Source of the DNA: DATGLE01 sp035294325
Lineage (GTDB): Bacteria > Chloroflexota > Ktedonobacteria > Ktedonobacterales > Ktedonobacteraceae
Assembly: GCA_035294325.1 (NCBI GenBank)
Contig: DATGLE010000004.1
Span: 1 to 31,868, forward strand
Direction: 5' to 3'
Length of the DNA stretch: 31,868 bases
Under the pieces are notes generated by a model. The model saw only the letters and a list, made by a program, of their open reading frames with translations. It was not told the origin of the DNA and did no database searches. The position numbers and the translations under genes were made by a program. Shown here in pieces: positions 23,877 through 31,868 of this stretch. The first letter of the stretch is position 1, and the number at the start of each line of letters is the position of its first letter.

Positions 23877-25499
23877 CTAAGACAGAGAAACGCCTGACCA
23901 GTCGCCGAAGTAGAGACCACCGCCGTTAATGAGCACGCCGTGAACTTTGGAGGGGATGATGCCCGCCAGGGTCTCGTGATCGAGCGGCAGCCAGCCCACA
24001 TCGTCGATAGCGATACGCTCGGCCTGCTGGTAGAGGGCGAGCCGCTGATCCCCCGAACTCTGCTCCGCCCGGGCTACCAGCCGGTCGAACCGGGGGTTGT
24101 TCCAGTTTCCATTGTTGTTGGCGGCATATGAAAGCAGGCTCAGGTCCAGCCATTCATAAGGATCGGGAAAGTAAACGCTCCACTGCGTGAAGCCGAACTG
24201 CACGACGCGCCTGGTCGTCGCGTCATTGTAGGCCGTCAGTTCCATGCCATCGAGCTTGACCTGGATGCCCAGCGCGCTCTGCCACATCTGTTGCAGGGCG
24301 GCGGGCTCGTCCTGTGCAAGCTGAGAGGCCGGGTAAGTGAAGGTGATAGGCGGTATTTTGGTCACATCGGGGTAGGCCGATAGCAGAAGCTGTTTGGCCT
24401 TTCCCTTGTCGAATGGGATGCCAGCGTAGTTGGGCTGCGAACCAGGCTCGCCAGGAGGAATGATCGTGCTGGCAGGCGTGACCGTGCCCTTGAGAATCGC
24501 AGTTGCCAGTGTCTGCTTGTCTATCGCGGCTGCGAATGCCTGGCGCACGGCTGTGCTGTTGAACGGGGGCATCTTATTGTTGAAAAAGAGCAGGTCAGTC
24601 TGAAGGATCGGCTCCCTGATGAAGCCCGGCATAGATTTCGCGGTCTGCTGATCCTGCGGCGTGAGGTCCCAGACGAAATCGTACTGCCCCGCCTGGTACG
24701 ATTTGTAGGCCGTCGAGGGATCTTTGACGAAGATCATGTCCACCTCTGAGAGCCGCGTTTTGGCGCCATAATAATGCGGATTGGGCACCAGCACCATATT
24801 GACGCCGCGATTCCAGGACTTCACCATGAACGGGCCGGTGCCGACGCCGTTCCCGGGCCAGTGATCTACCCAACCGGTCTGCCCGTACTTATCGATCAGC
24901 TTCTCGTTGAGCGGATAAAAGAGCGAAACCGTGAGCAGTTGCAAGAAGTAAGCGGTGGGCCGCACCAGCGTGACCTGCAAGGTCTGGTCATCCAGCGCCT
25001 TCACGCCGGCCAGCGTCGTCGTCTTGCCGCTATTGACATCCTTTGCGCCGACAATCGACTCTTCCAGCACCGGGGCAATTGGTGATTTGACCGCCGGCAG
25101 CAGTGCCCGCGTCCAGGTATAGACGTAAGTCTGCGCGGTGACGGGCGTGCCATCCGAGAAGGTAATGCCTGGCTTGAGATGGAAGGTGTAGACCGTGTTG
25201 CCCTTTGAGACATCCCATGTCGCCTGATCGGGTATAACATTGAGGTTCTTATCCGAACGGACCAGCCCGCTGAAGATCATATTGATGGCGAGGTTCGAGT
25301 TTGTATCGGGGCCGCTCGCCGGGTCCGGTTTGCCTATATCAGCCGTCCCAACATTGGGGAACCGTAAAACCTGGCTCTGGCTGGTCGTCCTGCTCGTGCT
25401 GTTGCTGGCTCCGCCGCACGCCTCAAACAGCATCAACAGCGTGGCAAACAACAGCGCCAGTGGGAAGACACGCATAGACCACTTGCGTATCGGGATCAT
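23877..25499 (-). CDS. Oligopeptide-type ABC transporter substrate-binding lipoprotein (family 5)
   Basis: 540 aa. A signal peptide (RVFPLALLFATLLMLFEAC) ends at Cys28; the lipobox FEAC is atypical (Phe at -3) but still leaves Cys for lipidation. The mature part is an OppA/DppA-type binding protein: YTFHLKPGITFSDGTPVTA and WVDHWPGNGVGTGPFMVKSW near residue 240 are family hallmarks, and the C-terminal lobe ends in WLPLDHETL. The ATG at 25499 was chosen because it puts the signal peptide at the N-terminus; longer in-frame starts lack one. No permease or ATPase gene is adjacent, so it depends on distant partners. The solute may be peptides but this cannot be read directly. Confidence 0.92.
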   Translation of the reverse strand: MIPIRKWSMRVFPLALLFATLLMLFEACGGASNSTSRTTSQSQVLRFPNVGTADIGKPDPASGPDTNSNLAINMIFSGLVRSDKNLNVIPDQATWDVSKGNTVYTFHLKPGITFSDGTPVTAQTYVYTWTRALLPAVKSPIAPVLEESIVGAKDVNSGKTTTLAGVKALDDQTLQVTLVRPTAYFLQLLTVSLFYPLNEKLIDKYGQTGWVDHWPGNGVGTGPFMVKSWNRGVNMVLVPNPHYYGAKTRLSEVDMIFVKDPSTAYKSYQAGQYDFVWDLTPQDQQTAKSMPGFIREPILQTDLLFFNNKMPPFNSTAVRQAFAAAIDKQTLATAILKGTVTPASTIIPPGEPGSQPNYAGIPFDKGKAKQLLLSAYPDVTKIPPITFTYPASQLAQDEPAALQQMWQSALGIQVKLDGMELTAYNDATTRRVVQFGFTQWSVYFPDPYEWLDLSLLSYAANNNGNWNNPRFDRLVARAEQSSGDQRLALYQQAERIAIDDVGWLPLDHETLAGIIPSKVHGVLINGGGLYFGDWSGVSLS

Positions 25500-25675
25500 G
25501 TAGCTCTCGCTTTCTGGTGCTCTAAAGTACTGTTGGATTGAGTGAACGCTCATATTATACACCCATCGAGATCGATTGGCTCCAGAGGTAAGCGCACTTA
25601 TAGCTCTCTTTTGAAAAGAACCAGACGAGCGGTGATAAATATTTCCTGACACCATGTGCAGGTATTTCTAACTGC

Positions 25676-25922
25676 TCACCGCTGCGCGGTTCGCTAAAGT
25701 GTTGAAGCTGCGGCTTGTGCGCCAAAGGCGCACAAGCCGCAGCTTCAATAGCCGGAGGGAGCGCCAGAGGCGCACAAGCCGCAGGCTTCAATAGCCGGGG
25801 GAGCGCCAGAGGCGCACAAGCCGCAGCTTTAATAGCCGGGGGAGCGCTAGCGGCGCGCAAGCCGCAGCTTTAATAGCCGGGGGAGCGCTAGCGGTGCACA
25901 AGAACATGCATATGGCGTTATC
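25676..25922 (+). repeat. Modular palindromic element, family II copy 2, with tandem amplification
   Basis: Left box (25676-25696, contains ACCGC-TGC-GCGGT), a perfect 22-bp hairpin (25702-25723 with 25727-25748, loop AAA, apex GCGCC-AAA-GGCGC), then the hairpin's right half plus spacer repeated in tandem from 25747 (period 43, 41, 41 bp, the last partial), ending in a right box (25893-25922) that matches 29510-29538 at about 24 of 29 positions. The 511-bp gap between the binding-protein and dehydratase genes is largely this element. Confidence 0.85.
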
Positions 25923-26010
25923 CCTGATTTCTTTATGGTATGATATTGTCAATAACCTGGATAGTGCTTTCTTCTGCCGCTGGTAAAAGGCAGCGTTCCC
26001 CCGGAGGACT

Positions 26011-27639
26011 ATGGATACGCAAAAACATCAGATTCCCAGAGTGCATGTCGTCGTCAGAGGCGTTCCCGCGCGCGGAGAGCCGGTGCCGCTGCAAGAGGTC
26101 GCGGTCCTGCTGCATCCACAGGATGATGTCGCCATCGCGCGTGTGCCGCTGAGCCGGGGCGTCGTCCTGCGGCTCCCCGATGAGGTCGTGGGCGGCGGCA
26201 GGCTCGTGGAGGTAGCGCAGCGTGTGCAGGCGGGCCATAAGCTGGCCCTGCACGACATCGCGCCGGGCCAGCCTGTGCTGCGCTACGGATCGATCATCGG
26301 CTTCGCCACGCAGCCCATTCAGGCCGGCGCGCACGTTCACACCCACAACCTGGCGGTGGGAGAACTGGCGCAGCGTTACGAATACGGCGTGGATGTGCGG
26401 CCCGTAGATTTCGTTCCTCCTGCCGAGCGGCGCACCTTCATGGGCTACAGGCGGCCCGATGGCAAGGCCGGCACGCGCAACTATATCGCTATCATCAGCA
26501 CCGTCAACTGTTCGGCCAGCACCGTGCGCTACATCCAGCGCCGCTTCGGGCCTGAGATCCTGCGCGATTACCCCAATATCGATGGCGTCATCGGCCTCAC
26601 GCATAAGAGCGGCTGCGGCATGCGCCAGGGTGGTGCGGCGGTAGCGCAGTTGCAGCGTGTTCTGGCCGGCATGGCGCTCCATCCCAACGTCGGCGCCTAT
26701 CTGCTGGTGGGCCTGGGCTGCGAAAGCAACCAGATCCAGGAACTCATCAGCGAGATGGAATTGAACAGGGGAGAGCGCTGGAAGCAGCCGCTATTTTTGA
26801 CCATCCAGGAAAATCACGGCGTCGCCAGCACCGTCGAGGAGGGCGCGAGCATCATCGGCGGGCTGCTGCCGCGCGTGAACGATGTGCGGCGCGAGCCAAT
26901 CCCTATCTCGGAACTCATCCTGGCCTTGCAGTGCGGCGGCAGCGACGGCTGGAGCGGCGTGACGGCAAATCCCGCGCTGGGCTATTGCGCGGATGAGCTT
27001 GTGCGCCAGGGCGGCACCGCTGTATTGAGCGAGACACCCGAGATATACGGCGCTGAGCATGTTGTGCTGCGGCGCGCGCGCAGCCGTGAAATCGGTGAGA
27101 AGTTTGTCGAGCGCCTGCGCTGGTGGGAGCACTATACCGCAATCAACGATATGGAGATGGATAACAATCCCTCCCCCGGCAACAAGCTCGGCGGCCTGAC
27201 GACGATCTACGAAAAGTCGCTCGGCGCCATCGCCAAGGGCGGCTCGACGCCGTTGAATGCCGTCTACAGGTACGCCGAGCCGATCACCGAGCGCGGCTTT
27301 GTGATTATGGACACGCCGGGCTATGATCCCGTTTCGGTCACGGGACAGGTCGCGGGAGGCGCGAACATTATCGTCTTCACCACCGGGCGCGGATCCTGCT
27401 TCGGCTTCAAACCTGCCCCTTCGATCAAGGTTGCCTCCAACAGTCCGATGTATGAGAGCATGGTCAACGATATGGATATCGACGCGGGCGTCGTGCTCAA
27501 CGGCGTCAGTGCGCAGGAGGTGGGCCGGCGAATTCTGGAAGAGGTGATCGCCGTAGCCAGTGGCAAGCAGAGCAAGAGCGAAGCGCAGGGCATCGGCGAA
27601 GAGGAGTTCGCGCCGTGGATTCTCGGTGCAACGATGTAG
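26011..27639 (+). CDS. UxaA-family dehydratase (altronate/galactarate dehydratase type)
   Basis: 542 aa. An N-terminal SAF domain (about 35-115, ending in AHVHTHNLAVG) is followed by the dehydratase body with its hallmark motifs: TRNYIAIISTVNCSAS, LTHKSGCGM, GLGCESNQI, LQCGGSDGWSGVTANPALG and DNNPSPGNKLGGLTTIYEKS. TGRGSCFGFKPAPSIKVASN near 465 matches the C-terminal region of the family. Members dehydrate sugar acids to 2-keto-3-deoxy acids using an iron site. Altronate, galactarate or another acid remain possible. The ATG has GGAGGA upstream at short spacing (about 3 nt). It converges with the ThDP enzyme over a shared terminator. Confidence 0.9.
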   Translation: MDTQKHQIPRVHVVVRGVPARGEPVPLQEVAVLLHPQDDVAIARVPLSRGVVLRLPDEVVGGGRLVEVAQRVQAGHKLALHDIAPGQPVLRYGSIIGFATQPIQAGAHVHTHNLAVGELAQRYEYGVDVRPVDFVPPAERRTFMGYRRPDGKAGTRNYIAIISTVNCSASTVRYIQRRFGPEILRDYPNIDGVIGLTHKSGCGMRQGGAAVAQLQRVLAGMALHPNVGAYLLVGLGCESNQIQELISEMELNRGERWKQPLFLTIQENHGVASTVEEGASIIGGLLPRVNDVRREPIPISELILALQCGGSDGWSGVTANPALGYCADELVRQGGTAVLSETPEIYGAEHVVLRRARSREIGEKFVERLRWWEHYTAINDMEMDNNPSPGNKLGGLTTIYEKSLGAIAKGGSTPLNAVYRYAEPITERGFVIMDTPGYDPVSVTGQVAGGANIIVFTTGRGSCFGFKPAPSIKVASNSPMYESMVNDMDIDAGVVLNGVSAQEVGRRILEEVIAVASGKQSKSEAQGIGEEEFAPWILGATM

Positions 27640-27660
27640 ATAAAACAATTTGATGGCCTG

Positions 27661-27696
27661 CACCAGCCCGACCATATGGTCGGGCTGGTGTTTTTA
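27661..27696 (+). terminator. Strong bidirectional terminator
   Basis: A perfect 30-bp palindrome (27661-27690, arms of 15 bp) followed by TTTTTATT on the + strand. It lies between convergent genes, 21 bp after the dehydratase stop; on the other strand the A-rich side is weaker. Confidence 0.9.
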
Positions 27697-27705
27697 TTAT
27701 GATGT

Positions 27706-29331
27706 TCAGGAGAAAGGTGGCAGCGGTACCTCGATCAGCGTAGCGGCTGTGGCCGCGAGGGCGCTCTGGATGGCGTCGCGCAGTGCTGAGGGCGTCTCGG
27801 CGCGCATGGCGTTGAGGTGGAAAGCCTGAGCGAGCGCGACGTAATCGGGGGCAAGCAGGTCGGTGGCGATGTAGCGCTCGTTGAAGCGGCGGCGCTGGCT
27901 GCTTTTAACGGCGGTATACGCCGAGTCGTTGAAGAGCACGATCACGACGGGGATCCGCTCCTGGGCCGCCGTTGCCAGTTCGCCCGTGTTGAGCAGGAAG
28001 CCGCCATCGCCGCATAGCGCCACGACGGGACGCTCTGGCGCAGCCACTTTTGCGCCGAGCGCCAGGGGCAGGCCGCAGCCGATGGTACACAGTTCGGAGG
28101 GATGAATGTAGGTGCGCGGCTCGTAGACCGGGAAATACTGCTCGCTGGCATAGCCGAGCATCGTCATATCCGCGACGACGATGCCATTGCGCGGCAGACC
28201 CTCGCGCACGGCCTCGAGCAGCGCGATACTCTCGCCGAAGACGCGGCGCGTGCGATTGCTCAGGGCCATGTTGACCTGCGCTACCTCTTCTATCACAGCG
28301 GATCGATGCTCAGCAGCATGCGAAAGGTCGCGTAAGGCTTTGAGCAGGGCCGAGAGCGCGAGGCGTGCATCGGAGACGATGCCAACGCTGGCTGGATAGG
28401 TGCGCGCGATTTCGGCGGGATCGATGTCGACGTGGATCAGCGGCGTGGGCAGCGCAAGATGCTCGTCGCCGGTACGCTCCGCTCCCAGCTTGCTGCCTAC
28501 CACCAGCGTCGCATCGCACCGCGCTATCAGCGCGCGCAGTTCCGAGGGGATATGGCCTCCGCAGGCAATGACGAGAGGATTGTCCGTAGGAAGTACGTCG
28601 TGGCTCTTGCTGCCGAGCAGGACCGGAGCCTGGAGCAGTTCAGCCAGCTCGGCTAACAATGCGTTTGCCTCAGCGAAGGTGACACCCGCCCCGGCAATGA
28701 TTAGCGGGCGGCGCGCTTCATCCAGGAGACGCGCGGCGTCATCAATTGCTGCTGCCGGGGGATGCGGCGGCTCCGTCTCTGGCAGCGCGGGTATCTCTAC
28801 CTCTGCGCTTTCGGCCAGCAGATCGAGCGGGACTTGCAGGTAGGCACCGCGCGGGCGCCCCGAACGCATAATGCGCCACGCGTCGCGGATAGCTTCCGGG
28901 ATCTCTTCGACGTACTCGACGACGCGCGTCCAGCCCGCCAGCGCCTCCATCACGCCGGGCTGATCCTTGAGTTCGTGCAGTTCGCCGCGCGCTCGCCCTT
29001 TCGAGTTCCTGGGCAGCCCGCTGCTGATGACGAAGAGTGGAATAGAATCGGCGTAGGCGCTGGCGACGGGCGTAGCCACGTTGGTCACGCCCGGCCCGGT
29101 GATCGTGCAAACGACTCCTGGGCGTCCTGATGCGCGTGCGTAACCCTCGGCCATGAAGCCAGCCCCCTGCTCATGTCGCGCGAGGATGTGGCGCAGCCCC
29201 GATTCGCCCCGTATGACATCGTAGAGGGGGAGCGTATGCACGCCGGGAATGCCGAAGATCGTTTCGACGCCGTAGGCGCGCAGTGTGGCGATGATGGCCT
29301 GCGCGCCCGTAAGTTGGAATTTTTCTGTCAC
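27706..29331 (-). CDS. ThDP-dependent enzyme of the acetolactate synthase / 2-oxoacid decarboxylase family
   Basis: 541 aa, three-domain ThDP enzyme. The Pyr domain has the activating Glu54 in ARHEQGAGFMAEGYAR; ITGPGVTNVATPVASAYADS follows. The central domain (about 195-340) has a degenerate dinucleotide fold. The PP domain has the metal motif GDGGFLLNTGE (441-451) ending at Asn469 (VLFNDSAY). Overall it resembles 5-guanidino-2-oxopentanoate decarboxylase (AruI) and sulfopyruvate or acetolactate-type proteins; true AHAS usually has an adjacent small subunit, absent here. It starts at GTG 29331 with AAGGA about 9 nt upstream. The substrate is undetermined, probably a 2-oxoacid. Confidence 0.87.
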   Translation of the reverse strand: MTEKFQLTGAQAIIATLRAYGVETIFGIPGVHTLPLYDVIRGESGLRHILARHEQGAGFMAEGYARASGRPGVVCTITGPGVTNVATPVASAYADSIPLFVISSGLPRNSKGRARGELHELKDQPGVMEALAGWTRVVEYVEEIPEAIRDAWRIMRSGRPRGAYLQVPLDLLAESAEVEIPALPETEPPHPPAAAIDDAARLLDEARRPLIIAGAGVTFAEANALLAELAELLQAPVLLGSKSHDVLPTDNPLVIACGGHIPSELRALIARCDATLVVGSKLGAERTGDEHLALPTPLIHVDIDPAEIARTYPASVGIVSDARLALSALLKALRDLSHAAEHRSAVIEEVAQVNMALSNRTRRVFGESIALLEAVREGLPRNGIVVADMTMLGYASEQYFPVYEPRTYIHPSELCTIGCGLPLALGAKVAAPERPVVALCGDGGFLLNTGELATAAQERIPVVIVLFNDSAYTAVKSSQRRRFNERYIATDLLAPDYVALAQAFHLNAMRAETPSALRDAIQSALAATAATLIEVPLPPFS

Positions 29332-29425
29332 GCTGTAATTTCCTTATCAACTCTTTATATGATATTAAATATGATGAGGCCCCAATTGTACGATTTACAA
29401 ACGCCAGGCGCAAGTCTACCTGACG

Positions 29426-29538
29426 GCTCACCGCTGCGCGGTTCGCCAGGGAAGGGAGGTTGCGGGCTGAGCGCCTGCGGCGCTCAGCCCGCAACCTCCC
29501 TTCCCGCAGGCGCACAACAACATGCACATCGGGTTATC
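29426..29538 (+). repeat. Modular palindromic element, family II copy 3
   Basis: Left box (29426-29450, with ACCGC-TGC-GCGGT), a perfect 27-bp hairpin (29449-29475 with 29479-29505, loop TGC, apex GAGCGCC-TGC-GGCGCTC), then a right box (29505-29538, GCAGGCGCACAA, AACATGCA and GTTATC). The gap between the divergent ThDP and S9 peptidase genes is otherwise AT-rich. Confidence 0.88.
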
Positions 29539-29613
29539 AAATTAATTCGATGGAAGCACTGCATTATTTAATATACCTTCGAGCGTCGTTACTTTTCAAT
29601 GCCTTTTCGGTTG

Positions 29614-29619
29614 TATAAT
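29614..29619 (+). promoter_or_regulatory. Likely -10 box for the S9 peptidase gene
   Basis: Perfect TATAAT 65 bp before the peptidase start. No convincing -35 hexamer is 16-18 bp upstream (ACTTTT at 29591). Confidence 0.45.
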
Positions 29620-29683
29620 TGGCGGGTAGCGCGTAATTGCATCATGACCATACGCAGGGCATTTCGTATTAAGGAGAACGACA

Positions 29684-31516
29684 ATGATTAAGCAGCCGCA
29701 GACGGAGAGCGATGCTCTCTGGAAGCAGCGTTATCGCGTATGTGGCCTCTGGCAAGCTGTACTCGCGGAGCGCATGCGCTCGCGCGGTCTCGCCAGCAGC
29801 ACGACATCAGGAACAGGCCAGCTTTACGCCTGGGATGTTGCGTCCGGTGCACTCAGGCAGCTCACCCATAGCGCCGGGGGCATCTTTTCAGGCTATATTT
29901 CTCCCGATGGTCGTTACGTCTACTACCTGTCTGATACCGATGGGAGCGAAAGAGGCCATTATGTGCGTATTCCGTGGGAAGGAGGCACGGAACAGGATTT
30001 AACGCCGCAAATGCCGCTATACGCTGCGCTCTATCGCTGCGCCGTGAGCGATAATGGTGCCCTGTTCGCCTTCGTTCCTACAGAGGCACAGGGCTTCCCG
30101 CTCTATTGCCTCGATTTGCATGCGGATGGCTCGGTTGGTGTGCCCCGCGAACTCTATCGTAGTTCCAAATTCATCGATGATACCTCGCTCTCTGCGAACG
30201 GCGAACTGGTCGTCGTTGCCACGACGGAGCGCTCGCGGGCCAGGCAGTACAGCCTGCTGGCGTTCGAGACCGGCAGCGGGCGGCGCGTTGGCGAGCTATC
30301 GGATCTGCCATATGGCAGTGTACGCGCTGTGATGTTTTCGCCGCTGCCTGGTGATCTGCGCTTGCTGTGCATGGCTGACCACTCCGGCTACAGTCGCCCG
30401 CTGCTCTGGCATCCCGAGAGCGGGGAGCGCCGCGATATAGCGCTCGCTGACCTGGAGGGCGATATCGAGCCGCTGGACTGGTCGCCAGATGGGCGGCGCA
30501 TCTTGCTGGGGCAGATCACTCATGCCGTGAAGCAGCTCTATACCTATGATCTGGAGACGGGCGCCCTGACACGCCTGCAACATCCGGGCGGCACATATGA
30601 GCACGCTCAATTCGGACTGGCGGGCCAGATTATCGCTCTGTGGTCGGACGCTACCCATCTTCCCCAGGTGATCGCGCTGGACGGCGAAACGGGAGCGTTG
30701 CAGGGGACGCTCCTGACAGTGGGCGAGACACCTCCGGCGCGCCCATTGACCTCGGTCAGCTTCCGCTCATCAGATGGAACCGAGATCCAGGGCTGGCTGG
30801 GCCTCCCCGAAGGTACGCCTCCATTCCCGGCGATTCTACATGTCCACGGCGGCCCGCTTATTGCCGTGTCCGAAACCTACGATCCCGAAGCCCAGTCCTG
30901 GCTGGATCATGGTTATGCCTTTCTGACTATCAATTATCGCGGCTCAACCACCTTTGGCCGTGCGTTCAAAGAGCAGATCTGGGGCGACCTGGGCCACTGG
31001 GAGGTCGAAGATATGGTGGCCGCGCGCGACTGGCTGCTGCAAGAGGGCATCGCGCGGCCAGGTGCGATCCTGGTGACGGGGGCTTCCTATGGCGGCTATC
31101 TGACGCTGATGGCCCTGGGGAAGCGGCCGGAGCTGTGGGCTGGTGGCATGGCACTGGTGGCCCCTGCCGACTTTACTAACGAATTCGCCGAGGGCACAGA
31201 CTGGTCGAGGGGCTACCTGACAGTGATGCTGGGCGGCACTCCCGATGAGAAGCCTGAGCAGTACAGGGCAAGCTCGCCCATCACCTACGCGGAGCGCGTG
31301 ACGGCTCCGCTGCTCGTCATCCAGGGGCGCAACGACCTGCGCTGTCCCCCCCGTCAGATGGAGCTGTACGAGGCGAAGATGCGCGCGCTGGGCAAGCCAT
31401 TCGAGATTGATTGGTTCGATGCCGGCCATGCTGGTGCGGATATGGAGCGCTTCATTGCCTTCCAGGAGCGCCTGCTGAGTTTTGCCTATCGCGTGCTCGG
31501 TACAGGGACCGCTTAA
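29684..31516 (+). CDS. S9-family (prolyl oligopeptidase-like) serine peptidase
   Basis: 610 aa. An N-terminal seven-bladed propeller (about 45-345; WD40/TolB-like strands such as QLYAWDVASGALRQLTHSAG and SPDGRYVYYLSD) caps a C-terminal alpha/beta hydrolase. The triad is Ser468 (GASYGGY), Asp551 (GRNDLRCP) and His582 (DAGHAG). HVHGGP near residue 390 is the oxyanion region. No signal peptide is seen, so it is probably cytoplasmic and trims short peptides, in line with family members. The ATG is 7 nt after AAGGAG. A terminator follows the stop. The first ~45 residues are less conserved than expected for the family but I see no frameshift. Confidence 0.92.
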   Translation: MIKQPQTESDALWKQRYRVCGLWQAVLAERMRSRGLASSTTSGTGQLYAWDVASGALRQLTHSAGGIFSGYISPDGRYVYYLSDTDGSERGHYVRIPWEGGTEQDLTPQMPLYAALYRCAVSDNGALFAFVPTEAQGFPLYCLDLHADGSVGVPRELYRSSKFIDDTSLSANGELVVVATTERSRARQYSLLAFETGSGRRVGELSDLPYGSVRAVMFSPLPGDLRLLCMADHSGYSRPLLWHPESGERRDIALADLEGDIEPLDWSPDGRRILLGQITHAVKQLYTYDLETGALTRLQHPGGTYEHAQFGLAGQIIALWSDATHLPQVIALDGETGALQGTLLTVGETPPARPLTSVSFRSSDGTEIQGWLGLPEGTPPFPAILHVHGGPLIAVSETYDPEAQSWLDHGYAFLTINYRGSTTFGRAFKEQIWGDLGHWEVEDMVAARDWLLQEGIARPGAILVTGASYGGYLTLMALGKRPELWAGGMALVAPADFTNEFAEGTDWSRGYLTVMLGGTPDEKPEQYRASSPITYAERVTAPLLVIQGRNDLRCPPRQMELYEAKMRALGKPFEIDWFDAGHAGADMERFIAFQERLLSFAYRVLGTGTA

Positions 31517-31520
31517 GACA

Positions 31521-31556
31521 GGCGCGTCACCCGGTCAGCGGGTGCGCGCCATTTTT
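31521..31556 (+). terminator. Rho-independent terminator of the S9 peptidase gene
   Basis: GGCGCG-T-CACCCG (31521-31533) pairs with CGGGTG-CGCGCC (31539-31550) with one bulged T, followed by ATTTTTG. It begins 5 bp after the stop codon. Confidence 0.85.
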
Positions 31557-31586
31557 GTATGCCTTGCTACCTTTTGTAGTTCAAAC

Positions 31587-31642
31587 AGGGGGAGAAGGAG
31601 GGTCGTAACGACTGCCGGCGTTACGGCCCTCCTTCTCCCTCT
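31587..31642. repeat. Imperfect 24-bp palindrome between the S9 peptidase and FAD oxidoreductase genes
   Basis: Arms 31587-31610 and 31619-31642 pair with two mismatched positions (both allow G-U in RNA) around an 8-nt loop. No U-tract follows, and a true terminator precedes it, so it is probably another intergenic palindromic repeat. Confidence 0.75.
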
Positions 31643-31745
31643 GTGCTCAATCCCCTTGTCAACATGCAGGCTTCGTGCTATTCTCGCACCTGTAATAAAC
31701 GGACAAAAGTGACCACGACGATGAGTTACCAGGGAACGGGAGACG

Positions 31746-31868
31746 ATGAACGAACTACATAGCGATGTGCTGATAATCGGCGCGGGCGTGATGGGCAGCG
31801 CCATCGCCTATCATATAGCGCGGCAGGGGCAGCGCGTGCTCGTCGTGGAGCAGGCCGCGCCCGCCGTC
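31746..31868 (+). CDS. FAD-dependent oxidoreductase, 3'-truncated
   Basis: Only the first 41 residues are inside the window. They form the start of a Rossmann FAD-binding fold: DVLIIGAGVMGSAIAYHIAR with GxGxxG at 12-17, then QRVLVVEQAAPAV ending in the acidic residue that binds ribose. This is typical of the DAO family (glycine or sarcosine oxidase, DadA-type). The ATG at 31746 has GGGAG about 4-8 nt upstream. The specific substrate cannot be told. Confidence 0.85.
   Translation, partial: MNELHSDVLIIGAGVMGSAIAYHIARQGQRVLVVEQAAPAV

Noticed and set aside
25555..25860. Open frame on the - strand encoding a repeated Ala/Pro/Cys peptide
   Set aside because: It is a translation of the tandem repeat at 25747-25905; no ribosome site or other support.
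27706..29331. Acetohydroxyacid synthase of branched-chain amino acid synthesis (ilvB)
   Set aside because: No regulatory subunit or ilv/leu gene is adjacent, and the motifs resemble AruI-type decarboxylases more closely.
29684..29830. Frameshift in the S9 peptidase N-terminus
   Set aside because: The segment is poorly conserved but the frame remains open, with an excellent ribosome site and recognisable propeller strands soon after.

Overview
The window is 31.9 kb of GC-rich bacterial chromosome holding about 20 genes separated by many palindromic intergenic repeats. The gene content (an oligopeptide-binding lipoprotein, an Asp-box propeller protein, an S9 peptidase, a cobalamin salvage cluster, a tiny BldC-like helix-turn-helix protein, aryl-CoA type molybdenum enzymes) and the dense hairpin repeats suggest a soil Chloroflexota, most likely a Ktedonobacteria relative. 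This assignment is inference from gene character, not from a marker gene. No rRNA, tRNA, CRISPR array, transposase or phage module was seen.

Region 1 (1-8368, + strand) starts with the 3' end of a MetE-like methyltransferase. A catabolic block follows: an IclR regulator with its own promoter, a three-subunit molybdenum hydroxylase of the 4-hydroxybenzoyl-CoA reductase type (2Fe-2S, Mo and FAD subunits, overlapping reading frames), a phenylacetate-CoA-ligase-like enzyme and an MFS transporter. The FAD subunit carries four cysteines spaced like the extra 4Fe-4S loop found only in HcrB-type proteins, so the block probably imports an aromatic acid, activates it with CoA and reduces or hydroxylates the thioester. 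Region 2 (8454-10094, - strand) holds an HNH-nuclease-like lipoprotein and a DUF1963 (YwqG) protein.

Region 3 (10271-14189, + strand) is a cobalamin module: cobC-like phosphatase, cobS, cobU, then a TTGACA/TATACT promoter, a full cobalamin riboswitch with a likely Shine-Dalgarno-masking platform, and a BtuF-like binding lipoprotein. Region 4 (14190-15206) is the most unusual part: an AT-rich array of about 20-bp direct repeats (48-bp higher-order period) runs into a near-consensus promoter, followed by about 300 nt of apparently structured RNA, a 68-aa BldC/excisionase-like protein and a strong terminator. The RNA may be a solo IscB-type omega RNA (HEARO) relic, but this is unproven.

Region 5 (15224-21258, - strand) carries a CMD-family protein, a nitrilase-family amidase, a 1078-aa Asp-box propeller protein and a DmpA-type P1 aminopeptidase. 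Region 6 (21737-31868) carries an N-acetylmuramoyl-L-alanine amidase, a methyltransferase, an oligopeptide-binding lipoprotein, a UxaA/GarD-type dehydratase, a ThDP enzyme, an S9 peptidase and the start of an FAD oxidoreductase. Two families of modular palindromic elements with conserved flanking boxes, 3-nt loops and GCGC-rich apices but unrelated arms are scattered through regions 2 and 6.
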